A stretch of 12,050 nt of DNA from Cyanobacteria bacterium UBA11153 (GTDB lineage: Bacteria; Cyanobacteriota; Cyanobacteriia; Cyanobacteriales; Coleofasciculaceae), in the NCBI GenBank assembly GCA_003511885.1, contig DOIX01000358.1:17578-29627 (forward strand), given 5' to 3'. Of the stretch, positions 1-6,857 are shown piece after piece. Every line of letters starts with the position of its first letter. The stretch's first letter is position 1. Both the position numbers and the translations under genes were made by a program. The notes below the pieces were generated by a model. It did not search any database and was not told the origin of the DNA. It saw only the letters and a list, made by a program, of their open reading frames with translations.

Positions 1-30
1 GACTTTTTCAGCAAACCCTAATTTGTATAT

Positions 31-62
31 CCCCCACACCAAAAAACCCACACCCCACACCC
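31..62. repeat. A/C-rich low-complexity tract (CCCCACA-like units)
   Basis: The tract is built from degenerate CCCACACC/CCCCACA units interrupted by an A run. The same vocabulary recurs on the other strand at 4341-4384 and briefly at 6298-6310. It lies just beyond the 3' end of the minus-strand TPR gene and joins directly to the dispersed repeat at 56-105. No coding function is seen. Confidence 0.6.
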
Positions 63-105
63 CTTTTAATAAATTTACTATCCAATTGAGATGCGCCGCA
101 GCTTA
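56..105 (+). repeat. Dispersed 50-bp repeat, copy 1
   Basis: These 50 bases align without gaps to 6302-6351 with 6 mismatches (88% identity by eye), from CACACCCCTTTT through GCCGCAGCTTA. The stop codon of the minus-strand TPR gene (103-105) lies inside this copy, so the repeat supplies the end of that gene. Copy 2 is in a gene-free region. The nature of the family (relic MITE or intergenic repeat) is not known to me. Confidence 0.75.
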
Positions 106-2238
106 ACAGGCAAGTCGCCTGAGTTGATATTCTCGTTGCTCCTGATTATCAATTGCTTGAGCAGCTTCCCAGGCGCGATCGCGCCGATTTAGTTTAAGAT
201 AAGCATGAGGTAAGGTATTCCACCAGTTAGGCAATAAGCCAGAATCGGTAGTCACAGTCGGTGCAATGGCTAAAGCGCGATCGAATATTGCTATTGCTTT
301 GACTAAATCTTCCCGACTTAAATAAGCTTCTCCCAACTTTACTAACCATTCTACTTGAAACAATGGGTTACTAATTCTGGTAATAAATTTTTCTGTCAAA
401 TCAAATCGCTCCATGTTAAAACTTGCTTCTGTAATTAGGATAGCGACATTTGGTTCCTCGATTAATTCCAAGTTTTCCGCTAATTTTATATAGATATCTA
501 AATTTACTTGACCAATCCTTTGATAAACTTGTAATAGTTTCTCTCGTCTTTCTTGGAGATTGGCGATGGTTTCCAATCTTTTTTCTAAAATACTCAAAAT
601 TTTCTGTACTTCTTCAGTCTTGCCTTCTTCCTGGAATCGGGAAAGGATTATCCCCAGTTGCTCTATCCGATTAGGATTATCATCTAATTTGCTAGCTTCT
701 GCTAGTGCTAATGCCATCAATTTTTCGCCATTTACTTTATCTCCTCCCGCTGTCAATACCTGAGATAATTCCACTAACAATGGGATATTTTTTGATTGTG
801 CCTGTGCCATTTCTAATGCTTGGGTAAATTCGCCAGATTTAGCGGCAGCTATAGCAACGCGAGCTAACCACCAATCTTGCACTTCAAAGACACCAGCATC
901 AATACTTCTCCACATAGGAATCGGAATTAAATTTTTCGCTTCATCAAAGCGTTTTGCCTTAATTGCTTCTGCGATTAAAAATTCTGCGCCATTAACTTGG
1001 AGGTTCATTCTTTTAATAAATTCTACCATTTCAGGTTCATAACCATTTTGACTACTAAGTGTATAAAGTTCCACACTCCAATCATAATCTCTTTGATCGC
1101 CAAATCCCATCCCAAATCCTTGTTTTTCTCCAATTTTCCCAGCCATAATCATGTTATCCATCGCTTGAGTAGCAATTTCAGATTGTTGATTTTGACGGGC
1201 TTCACCTGCAATCGCCAGCCATATCCTTGCCCGGAGATGGGGTTGATTTTCAGGAATTATTTCTGCTGTTTTAGCTGCAGTATTAAATTCTCCTATTTGC
1301 GCCAATTCAATTCCTGCCATAGTTATTTCAATATCCACCGCAGGATTAGACTTGCCAGTGCCAATCAATCGCTGAATTGCCTGATTGTACAATTGTTGGG
1401 CAACTTGAGGTTGTTTAGGATAAAATGCGATCGCAACCCGTAATAATTGACTCCCGTCACTCCCTGCAGCGAAAAGTTCCTGAGCCAATTTTTGGGCTTT
1501 TTCTAATTGTTGTTTTTCTAGATAAAAATTTATTAATTTTTTACTGATAAATAAATCGTTATTGAATTGGATTTTATATAGGGCTACAATTTGATTTTTC
1601 GTCCTATCCAAAGCAGCAATTCCTCGCTCTGATTCTCCGACAGCAAACCAACTTTCTGCTAACCTTAATGCCATTTCTGCTTGTAATTGTTCAGATTGAA
1701 TACCTGTTAGAGATTGAGAGGCTTGTGTGAGGAGGGAAAAAATACGATCCCTTTGTCCCAGCTTATGATAAGCTTGAGCTGCGGCAATTTGCGATCGCGT
1801 TTGTGCCAAATTGTAACCCTTGCCCAGAGATTGGGATAGTAAAACCATTTTCTCTAACATAGGCACTATTTTCAGTCTATCTGTTTCCGGCAACCGAGCC
1901 AATAGATTCATTAAAGGTTGGGGTGTAAACTCATCAAGAGTGCTATTATTAGTAGTTAAGCGATCTATTGCCAATTGAATTAGTTTAGGATTTTCTGTCG
2001 CCCCATCTAATTCTCGTTCAATTTCTGTTAATACTGTCAGTGGCAGCATCTTTTTATTTTCTCCAATCATACCCAGCCATTCTCCCCATTGACTCCAGCG
2101 GGTAAAAGATTGCTGAAATTCTTCCTGACGACAAAAAGCTGAATTCTGAGATACAACTGGATTCGCAAAAGCAAAAAATCCCCAAGATTTGCCCAATAAA
2201 AGACTAAGTAAAATAGCTGCTATTCGTGAATGTCTCAT
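103..2238 (-). CDS. Exported TPR-like helical repeat protein
   Basis: About 711 residues from the chosen ATG at 2238. The open frame reaches an ATG at 2268, but the internal start gives a clean signal peptide: MRHSR, a hydrophobic stretch, then an AFA/N cleavage site near residue 25. The mature part is alpha-helical with repeated A/L-rich helix pairs. The clearest TPR-like unit is near the C-terminus (WLVKLGEAYLSREDLVKAIAIFDRAL, split here as WLVKLGEAYLSRE and DLVKAIAIFDRAL). I see no catalytic motif. It is probably a periplasmic or lumenal protein-interaction scaffold, and no specific function can be given. Three HIP1 octamers lie in the gene (175, 1427, 1791), so it is native to the genome. 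It is divergent from the lipoprotein gene, and its stop codon falls within a dispersed repeat. Confidence 0.85.
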   Translation of the reverse strand: MRHSRIAAILLSLLLGKSWGFFAFANPVVSQNSAFCRQEEFQQSFTRWSQWGEWLGMIGENKKMLPLTVLTEIERELDGATENPKLIQLAIDRLTTNNSTLDEFTPQPLMNLLARLPETDRLKIVPMLEKMVLLSQSLGKGYNLAQTRSQIAAAQAYHKLGQRDRIFSLLTQASQSLTGIQSEQLQAEMALRLAESWFAVGESERGIAALDRTKNQIVALYKIQFNNDLFISKKLINFYLEKQQLEKAQKLAQELFAAGSDGSQLLRVAIAFYPKQPQVAQQLYNQAIQRLIGTGKSNPAVDIEITMAGIELAQIGEFNTAAKTAEIIPENQPHLRARIWLAIAGEARQNQQSEIATQAMDNMIMAGKIGEKQGFGMGFGDQRDYDWSVELYTLSSQNGYEPEMVEFIKRMNLQVNGAEFLIAEAIKAKRFDEAKNLIPIPMWRSIDAGVFEVQDWWLARVAIAAAKSGEFTQALEMAQAQSKNIPLLVELSQVLTAGGDKVNGEKLMALALAEASKLDDNPNRIEQLGIILSRFQEEGKTEEVQKILSILEKRLETIANLQERREKLLQVYQRIGQVNLDIYIKLAENLELIEEPNVAILITEASFNMERFDLTEKFITRISNPLFQVEWLVKLGEAYLSREDLVKAIAIFDRALAIAPTVTTDSGLLPNWWNTLPHAYLKLNRRDRAWEAAQAIDNQEQREYQLRRLAC

Positions 2239-2393
2239 AAAAATAACAATTTCTAGGGGCGATACCATCCCAACCTAGCAAATTTCCCCATCTCCACGAT
2301 AGCCGTTACAGATTTTGATACAAATCCACCATAATCCAGAAAATTAGCCATCCTCTTAGATAAGAGTAAGAAAAAATTTCACAGGTAATATTT
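2239..2393. promoter_or_regulatory. Divergent intergenic region
   Basis: This 155-bp spacer must hold the promoters of both the TPR gene (minus) and the lipoprotein gene (plus). A TTGATA at 2315-2320 is a possible -35, but no convincing -10 is placed 16-18 bp on. A 6-bp inverted repeat, CTCTTA-GA-TAAGAG, lies at 2353-2366 and could be a small operator. An AGG at 2383-2385, 9 bases before the ATG, is a weak ribosome binding site for the lipoprotein. Confidence 0.35.
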
Positions 2394-3017
2394 ATGCGCT
2401 TTCGTCAAAAGTTACTAATTGCTGGCTGGTTGATACTGGCCCCCTTCACTACAACAGCTTGCCAGAATTCACCCTCTGAAAGTATCTCGACTACCCCCGA
2501 GCCATCTCAAACTATCGCGAATACTTCCCAACCATCTCAAACTATTGTGAATACCCCAATTACTAGTCAACCCAAAGACTACATTGGTTTTCAATATGAA
2601 AACCCAGAGCAAATCAAAGATTTAGAATTTTTAGGCGGAATGGTTTTTCTTGGTGGCGCTGTCAAGAATATGCAAGGTGGCTATGCCTATATGCGACAAA
2701 ATGGGCAAAACATGTTATGGCTAATTGGGCAGAAAAAACCAGATTCAGCAGGAAAAATAATCTCAGAAGTTTTAGATATTTTAACATTTACTGAATACGA
2801 TAAAGAATTAAATAACCGTACCTATCACTTGAGCATGGGTAGATGTAGACTTAATGGCAAATCAAACTCTGATGTTGAAGTAGTTGCTATTGTAGTTTTA
2901 GAACCCAAGGAGTGGCTAGATAAGGTTAAGCAAGCTTGGCGGATTAACCGCAAAACTGGCAACTTTGAACCTACTACTAACGACAATATGATTTGTGAAA
3001 ATCCCAACATATCCTAA
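2394..3017 (+). CDS. Small predicted lipoprotein of unknown function
   Basis: 207 residues. The N-terminus MRFRQKLLIAGWLILAPF is a basic plus hydrophobic signal ending in TTAC-Q, a relaxed lipobox that would acylate Cys23. Residues 24-60 are a Ser/Thr/Pro/Gln-rich linker with a duplicated PSQTI(A/V)NT motif. Residues 61-207 form a compact mixed domain (start KDYIGFQYENPEQIKDLEFLGG, here quoted as KDYIGFQYEN and PEQIKDLEFLGG) with two cysteines, 151 and 201, that could form a disulfide. I recognise no family; it resembles the many cyanobacterial outer-envelope lipoproteins of unknown role. It is divergent from the TPR gene and convergent with the ARPP-2-like gene, separated from the latter by a MITE-like element. 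Confidence 0.8.
   Translation: MRFRQKLLIAGWLILAPFTTTACQNSPSESISTTPEPSQTIANTSQPSQTIVNTPITSQPKDYIGFQYENPEQIKDLEFLGGMVFLGGAVKNMQGGYAYMRQNGQNMLWLIGQKKPDSAGKIISEVLDILTFTEYDKELNNRTYHLSMGRCRLNGKSNSDVEVVAIVVLEPKEWLDKVKQAWRINRKTGNFEPTTNDNMICENPNIS
2502..2554 (+). repeat. 30-bp period in-frame tandem duplication
   Basis: The segments 2502-2524 and 2532-2554 (CCATCTCAAACTAT, then CGCGAATAC or TGTGAATAC) differ at only two bases and are 30 bp apart. They encode the duplicated PSQTI-A/V-NT motif in the lipoprotein linker. The period is a multiple of three, so copy number can change without frameshift. Confidence 0.8.
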
Positions 3018-3043
3018 AAGTATAACTATTGAATTACCCTCTG

Positions 3044-3148
3044 TATAGCATTTTTCATTTAGATGAGGTACATATCTAAAGTTAGATAGTTCGATAATGC
3101 TGGCGCTGACAGAATCCAGTGTAGCTCACTCAAGTGAAAAACGCTATA
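3044..3148. mobile_element. MITE-like element with 29-bp terminal inverted repeats
   Basis: The left end (3044-3072, starting TATAGCATTTTTCA) and the reverse complement of the right end (3148-3120, starting TATAGCGTTTTTCA) agree at 23 of 29 positions. The element is 105 bp, has no ORF and begins and ends with TA, which would fit TA-targeting Tc1/mariner/IS630-type transposition. It contains an inner 7-bp inverted repeat, TATCTAA-AG-TTAGATA (3073-3088). It fills most of the space between two convergent genes and could also act as a bidirectional transcription-ending stem-loop. Confidence 0.65.
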
Positions 3149-3150
3149 TT

Positions 3151-4299
3151 CTATCTTTTAGATTTACGAGATTTCTCTCTCAATTGATTATTAATCAGAT
3201 AACCAAATCCGGCTTTCTCAATGCGATCTACTAATTCTTCTAATGTATTTCCTTCCTGATAGGCAGTATACTCGAAGTTCCAGTTATTCGCCGCCAGTTT
3301 TTGTAATAAATAAATTCTCTTCGTTTGGGCATTTGAAAGTCCGTAAATTTTCAGATATTGCAACTCTGCGGATTCATCAATAATGAACTCTCCAATATAG
3401 TTATTTTGAGTTAATGAAAGATCTGTAATAAATCGTTGCAGACTGAATTTACCTGCTGTATATACCCGTTTTGACTGAATACCTCTATTTAAAAGATCGC
3501 CAGCCATAAATCCTTGAAAACTTGCCCATTCAGAGTGCATCTGTGCCAATGCTTGCTTTAAATCGGCGAGATTATGGATGGTAGATTCATCTATTTTTAC
3601 CTCTAAATGACTGGCGATACCACGTCCATAATAGTAAAAAGTTTCTCCATAAAAATCTTCCAGCAAGCTAGTATGGAGCAATCGATAATCATCGGGAGTA
3701 GGGAGAATAAATGCAGAAGCCAGGATATCTGAGACAAAAAGTAACACCCCAACCTGATGTTCGTGAATTTCAAAAACGCGCAAAGCATTCTCCAAATGAG
3801 CAATCGCAAATCCCGTAATAGATGATTCTACTCGTGGAGAAAGCCCTTGGGATAATGCCTGTTTAGAATATTCTTTCCAGGCAATCGTTGGCCCACTAAA
3901 AAACATGGACAGAAAACCTTCCATTGCTAAATGTAATGGTAAGAGTCTCAGTCTATTCTTTTCTTCTCGCTTCGCCATCCGGTGTAAAATTTTCACCTGT
4001 AGGGGATTGCAGGCTATCTTTTTACCCTCATGGATTAACTGTCCACCGATAGCTGCAATTGGGAGATTATCGTCACTCCAAGTTAATACTAATCCATGAG
4101 GAATATAGGAAATGTAGTGAAGATTATTTTTCACGGATACCAATGTAATATCGCTATCATATTCCCGTTTAAATAACCGCAAATCCTGGCGAGGTTTCTC
4201 CCGTAATAGGGGAACAAGACGAATAGCACCCCACACCTGCGACGGGGCAATAACCAAACCTTTGAGAGAAATTTTTTCGATTAGAGGTGCTTTCTTCAT
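3151..4299 (-). CDS. ARPP-2-like protein with C-terminal Fis-like HTH
   Basis: 382 residues from the ATG at 4299. The open frame extends 30 codons further, to 4389, but that extension is translated low-complexity repeat (MCHTKKTHPKNHIPH), so I reject it. The body opens with LKGLVIAPSQVWGAIRLVPL (residues 12-31) and later has RLLPLHLAMEGFL and the conserved-looking VFEIHEHQVGVLLFVSDILA. This resembles proteins annotated as ARPP-2 (ARG and rhodanese-phosphatase-superfamily-associated), recalled from memory. Residues about 325-367 (IYLLQKLAANNWN ... TLEELVDRIEKAGFGYLI) look like a Fis-type helix-turn-helix, and the C-terminus is basic (KSRKSKR). It lies downstream of and on the same strand as the TROVE/vWA gene. 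ARPP proteins are known from RNA-repair and conflict-related neighbourhoods. The biochemical role is unknown. Confidence 0.55.
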   Translation of the reverse strand: MKKAPLIEKISLKGLVIAPSQVWGAIRLVPLLREKPRQDLRLFKREYDSDITLVSVKNNLHYISYIPHGLVLTWSDDNLPIAAIGGQLIHEGKKIACNPLQVKILHRMAKREEKNRLRLLPLHLAMEGFLSMFFSGPTIAWKEYSKQALSQGLSPRVESSITGFAIAHLENALRVFEIHEHQVGVLLFVSDILASAFILPTPDDYRLLHTSLLEDFYGETFYYYGRGIASHLEVKIDESTIHNLADLKQALAQMHSEWASFQGFMAGDLLNRGIQSKRVYTAGKFSLQRFITDLSLTQNNYIGEFIIDESAELQYLKIYGLSNAQTKRIYLLQKLAANNWNFEYTAYQEGNTLEELVDRIEKAGFGYLINNQLREKSRKSKR

Positions 4300-4340
4300 T
4301 ACGTTATTTAGGGTTTCCTGAAAAAGTATTCTCGTGAGGA

Positions 4341-4384
4341 TAGGGTGTGGGATGTGATTTTTTGGGTGTGTTTTTTTTGTGTGG
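4341..4384 (-). repeat. A/C-rich low-complexity tract (reverse strand)
   Basis: Read on the minus strand this is CCACACAAAAAAAA followed by CACACCCAAAAAATCACA and CCCACACCC, the same vocabulary as 31-62. It lies immediately upstream of the ARPP-2-like gene. It happens to stay open in that gene's frame and so generates a false N-terminal extension. Confidence 0.55.
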
Positions 4385-4433
4385 CACAATTTTCCAGTTT
4401 AAATGAAAAAGTCTATGAGTTTTGAGGGATGTA

Positions 4434-4543
4434 ATACTAAATCCGGGTTAATTACCCCCTTTATCTAAAAAAGCAGGGAAGAAGGGAGCAGGGGAGAAAA
4501 AAATGGCATAATGATAACGGGGGTTTAAAAGCGGATTTGGTAT
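4434..4543. mobile_element. Degenerate MITE-like inverted-repeat element
   Basis: The left arm starts ATACTAAATCCGGGTTAA and the right arm, read on the other strand from 4543, starts ATACCAAATCCGCTTTTAAA. Twelve terminal bases match with one difference, then both arms continue to a CCCCC run and a TTATC. The 110-bp interior is purine-rich (GGGAAGAAGGGAGCAGGGGA) with no ORF. ATACCAAATCCG-type ends are familiar from cyanobacterial intergenic repeats, but I cannot confirm copy number here. Confidence 0.5.
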
Positions 4544-4623
4544 AACTGTTATTTCTGGTACTTTTCCCTAACTGCCAAAGCACTTTTACAAATTAAAAGC
4601 GTAGCAGCTTAGTAATCTGCTCC

Positions 4624-6051
4624 TCATCGAATCTTCAGCAATTGTTTAACCCGATTAGCCAAATAATCTTCCAATTCGGAAAGAGTTGCACTTCCGTCAG
4701 CAAACCGAGCAAATCCTAAAACCACAGGTAAATCCTCTGCATCTCTTAGCCCTACTGTTGGGATGAAAGGGCTGAGGCGTTTAAGAGTCAAATCATCAGG
4801 ATTAAATACAGGATTGCAGTGAATAATTGACGTTTTCGCTTGAGGATCGAGTTTTTGACGATATACCCGCAGTAATTCAGATGTTGCCGCAGGTGGATCG
4901 TTTTCCCAGCCATCTGAGACAATAATTACTAATTCAGGCTGCCAAATTAGTGCAGAAAGTAAAGGCGTAGCTAAATCAGTTTGTCCATAAGGAGTTACTA
5001 ACAATGAATCCGGAGTCGGCACAGTCCAAAAGGCTTGGTATTCTCGCGCACAAACCGATATCAAATAGTGCAGAGCCAAAGCAATACCTAAAGGGCGACG
5101 GCGTTTTTCTGAGGAACCATAACTAGAATAACTGCGATCGCAAACTATGGCTACTCTCCCTAATTCTAGATGTGAATGCTTGAGTGCTGCACGGGCGCTA
5201 TTTTCCATCCCATGATGTAATTCATCTCTTCGCTGTTGCCGAATATCCGGAGATAAGGAGAGAATGTATAGCGCTAACTTAGTTAAGGATAAACGGTGGG
5301 GTTCGATTGCGATAGCAATTCCGGCTTTTTCGGCACTGCCTTGAAGGCGTAATTTCTCATTGACAGTCATCTGGTTTTCAATCCGTGCTAGAAAAATATC
5401 GCGAGGAATCTTGTGTTTGATGGCTAATCCTTCGGCAATGGTATAAGGCAAATTATAAATAGCGCTGGCACTATAATACCCCTGTCTAAATTTCTCGAAT
5501 AATTCTGTTGCAAAAGATTTCTGCCAGTGGCGAAAGAGAAAAGAATTAAGTTCTTTTTCTAATTTTAGATGATGATGAGTTGCGATCGCCTGTAACTTGG
5601 AGCGATACTTAACTGCATCAAACTCCAGCCGTTCCCCACGACTGGCAAGGTAATCCCGAACAATCGCTCTAGCACGACGGTTATTAATATGCCTCTTACG
5701 AATTTGTAGGAGTAAATTCCAGGCACGGTGACTTGGTAAACGATGAAGAGTTTCTGTAATTAAGCGATTCTCTTCCCATCGGTTTTCTGGTTTAGTTTCT
5801 TTCCCTGTTTCTAGCAATTTGAGAATAATCTGGATTTGATTAAAATGGTTGATTCCCGCTGCTAAGGTGCGACAGTAGAGTAAGCGATAGTTGCCTAAAA
5901 TATAGTCATGTAAAAAACTCAGCGATACTTTTTGACCATAATTATCGTCATAAAATTCTCGTTGCCCGGTGCTGGAAAGACAAGCATTAATAAACATTAC
6001 TAAATCTTCCCTAGCCACTTCTTCAACTCGGCTGGAATCGTCTTTCGCCAT
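4624..6051 (-). CDS. Ro60/TROVE-like protein with vWA domain
   Basis: 475 residues from the ATG at 6051, or 488 from an in-frame GTG at 6090; I prefer the ATG, with GAG weakly placed upstream. Numbered from the GTG start, residues about 25-310 are alpha-helical and HEAT-like, as in the RNA-binding ring of Ro60 (motifs EDLVMFINACLSSTGQREF, HRAWNLLLQIRKRHIN, NLPYTIAEGLAIKHKI). Residues about 312-460 form a von Willebrand A fold with a complete MIDAS metal site: D318-x-S320-x-S322, T371 and D393 (VSDGWEN). Bacterial Ro proteins bind Y-like noncoding RNAs and assist RNA quality control. This protein may do likewise, but the RNA-binding part is divergent. It is followed on the same strand by the ARPP-2-like gene. 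Two HIP1 sites (5134, 5582) indicate long residence. Confidence 0.65.
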   Translation of the reverse strand: MAKDDSSRVEEVAREDLVMFINACLSSTGQREFYDDNYGQKVSLSFLHDYILGNYRLLYCRTLAAGINHFNQIQIILKLLETGKETKPENRWEENRLITETLHRLPSHRAWNLLLQIRKRHINNRRARAIVRDYLASRGERLEFDAVKYRSKLQAIATHHHLKLEKELNSFLFRHWQKSFATELFEKFRQGYYSASAIYNLPYTIAEGLAIKHKIPRDIFLARIENQMTVNEKLRLQGSAEKAGIAIAIEPHRLSLTKLALYILSLSPDIRQQRRDELHHGMENSARAALKHSHLELGRVAIVCDRSYSSYGSSEKRRRPLGIALALHYLISVCAREYQAFWTVPTPDSLLVTPYGQTDLATPLLSALIWQPELVIIVSDGWENDPPAATSELLRVYRQKLDPQAKTSIIHCNPVFNPDDLTLKRLSPFIPTVGLRDAEDLPVVLGFARFADGSATLSELEDYLANRVKQLLKIR

Positions 6052-6457
6052 TGCCAACTCGATTTTATCTTTTGATGAAGTGAAGGCCACTTGGGGAAAG
6101 GCGGCACGACTAGCTAGTGCTATTTACAGATAGAGTTCGGAAGTCATGCTCAAGTCCCACAAGTGGTTAAATTCAGTATAACAACTGGGTAAAGATTCCG
6201 TTCAAACATACCAATCGAATGACGCGGCGACGCTGAGAGTTTTTGACACCACCCATGCCACCCGACTTGATAAGTTACTGCCCATTGAATTTCTATATCC
6301 CCACACCCCTTTTGACAAATTTCATATCCAATTTAGATGAGCCGCAGCTTATTAGTCCTGGAAAATTTTATGATTTGTATGTTTTGTACATAAAAATTTA
6401 TGTTATTTTACATTTCTTATAAAAAAATACCAGAATTAAGAATCTTTCCAGATTTCT
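6052..6457. other. Gene-free region upstream of the nar-type promoter
   Basis: No convincing ORF is seen. It contains a 10-bp palindrome ACTAGCTAGT (6109-6118), a GC-rich patch about 6221-6275 that stands out from its surroundings and may be a decayed gene end, the dispersed repeat copy 2 (6302-6351), and an AT-rich stretch (6360-6457). The promoter of the minus-strand TROVE/vWA gene should lie near its start, but I cannot place it. Confidence 0.5.
6302..6351 (+). repeat. Dispersed 50-bp repeat, copy 2
   Basis: Ungapped partner of 56-105 with 6 mismatches in 50. Both copies are preceded by ATATCCC(C) and an ACACC run, so the wider repeated unit probably starts about 8-20 bp further left. Here it is outside any gene, unlike copy 1, which ends the TPR gene. 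Confidence 0.75.
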
Positions 6458-6507
6458 TTTGACTTAAGTCAAAGAGTTTCCCAGATTGTTGCCTTACACT
6501 TGAAAAT
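6458..6507 (+). promoter_or_regulatory. FNR/Dnr/NnrR-type palindrome with class II -10 spacing
   Basis: TTTGACTTAAGTCAAA (6458-6473) is a perfect 16-bp palindrome. Its core TTGAC-N4-GTCAA fits the CRP/FNR-superfamily consensus (FNR TTGAT-N4-ATCAA; NnrR/Dnr-like variants). A -10-like TACACT lies at 6495-6500, 22 bp after the core. A start at about 6507 would put the palindrome centre (6465.5) at -41.5, the class II activator position. It is not an NtcA site (GTA-N8-TAC). The nearest downstream genes are the CMD-cytochrome-narG set, so this is the likely operon promoter. The regulator is inferred, not seen. Confidence 0.55.
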
Positions 6508-6523
6508 GTTGATGAGGTCACCA

Positions 6524-6545
6524 GGAAACGGTCGAGTCAGTTTCC
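6524..6545 (+). promoter_or_regulatory. Leader hairpin, GGAAAC/GTTTCC
   Basis: GGAAAC (6524-6529) pairs perfectly with GTTTCC (6540-6545) around the 10-nt loop GGTCGAGTCA. It begins about 17 nt after the inferred transcription start. The stem is short, and no known riboswitch class is recognised. Confidence 0.4.
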
Positions 6546-6680
6546 ATATTTCTAAATCCCTTGCATTGCAATGGCTCTAGGAAATAAATGTTAAATTTAC
6601 CAGCAGCAAATTTGAGAAAGTTTCCTTCCACGGTTGCTAAGTATTTTTACTTATTAACTAAATTAGATGAAAGATATAGC

Positions 6681-6696
6681 AACCGCCAGGGCGGTT
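6681..6696. repeat. GC-rich inverted repeat AACCGCC-AG-GGCGGTT
   Basis: Seven complementary bases flank two unpaired ones; as RNA it would form a 6-bp stem with loop CAGG. It sits in AT-rich DNA after GATATAGC and resembles short dispersed cyanobacterial repeats. There is no U tract after it, so it is not a standard terminator. Confidence 0.5.
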
Positions 6697-6740
6697 AAGG
6701 CATTCTAAATTCCTCAAACCCTTGATTTTACGACTTTCTT

Positions 6741-6764
6741 CCCTAGCCCCTAGCCCCTAGTCCC
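6741..6764 (+). repeat. Heptamer tandem repeat (CCCTAGC)3
   Basis: CCCTAGC CCCTAGC CCCTAGT CCC: three 7-bp units with one change, of the short tandemly repeated repetitive (STRR) type common in filamentous cyanobacterial intergenic DNA. Confidence 0.75.
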
Positions 6765-6810
6765 TTGCTATACTTCTCAACTACAGATTCAAGGTTTCAG
6801 ACTTCAATCC

Positions 6811-6844
6811 TAAATCTAAAGTTAAGACTTTCAACTTAGATTTA
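6811..6844 (+). promoter_or_regulatory. Stem-loop 13 nt before the first operon start codon
   Basis: TAAATCTAA (6811-6819) pairs with TTAGATTTA (6836-6844). After a single bulged A, GTT (6821-6823) pairs with AAC (6833-6835), leaving a 9-nt loop AAGACTTTC. The 12-bp stem ends 13 nt upstream of the ATG at 6858, where it could affect ribosome loading; no Shine-Dalgarno sequence is present there. Confidence 0.5.
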
Positions 6845-6857
6845 CCTGGCTCATATT

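Larger units (their letters stand above)
4300..4623. other. Intergenic region between the two middle genes
   Basis: These 324 bp hold a low-complexity tract (4341-4384), an inverted-repeat element (4434-4543) and about 80 bp of featureless AT-rich DNA up to the stop codon of the TROVE/vWA gene. I see no strong promoter and no ribosome binding site close to the ATG at 4299. Whether the two genes are cotranscribed across this spacer is uncertain. Confidence 0.6.
6507..6857 (+). promoter_or_regulatory. Predicted long 5' leader of the nar-type operon
   Basis: If transcription starts near 6507 the leader is about 351 nt and lacks an ORF of note. In order it contains a GGAAAC/GTTTCC hairpin (6524-6545), an AACCGC/GCGGTT hairpin (6681-6696), a CCCTAGC tandem repeat (6741-6764), and a 12-bp stem just before the first start codon (6811-6844). 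A promoter nearer the gene is not excluded: a TTGCTATACTT at 6765-6775 offers TATACT as an alternative -10. Confidence 0.4.

Noticed and set aside
997..1443. 148-residue plus-strand ORF inside the TPR gene
   Set aside because: His/Ser/Phe-rich composition typical of an antisense shadow, no domain, and it overlaps the longer minus-strand gene entirely.
6202..6285. Minus-strand 27-codon ORF in the GC-rich patch (MGSNLSSRVAWVV...)
   Set aside because: Very short, with no ribosome binding site or recognised family; it may be a gene remnant but cannot be supported as a CDS.
6377..6389. Possible NtcA site GTATGTTTTGTAC
   Set aside because: The spacer between GTA and TAC is 7 bases, not the required 8, and no -10 at the proper distance was identified.
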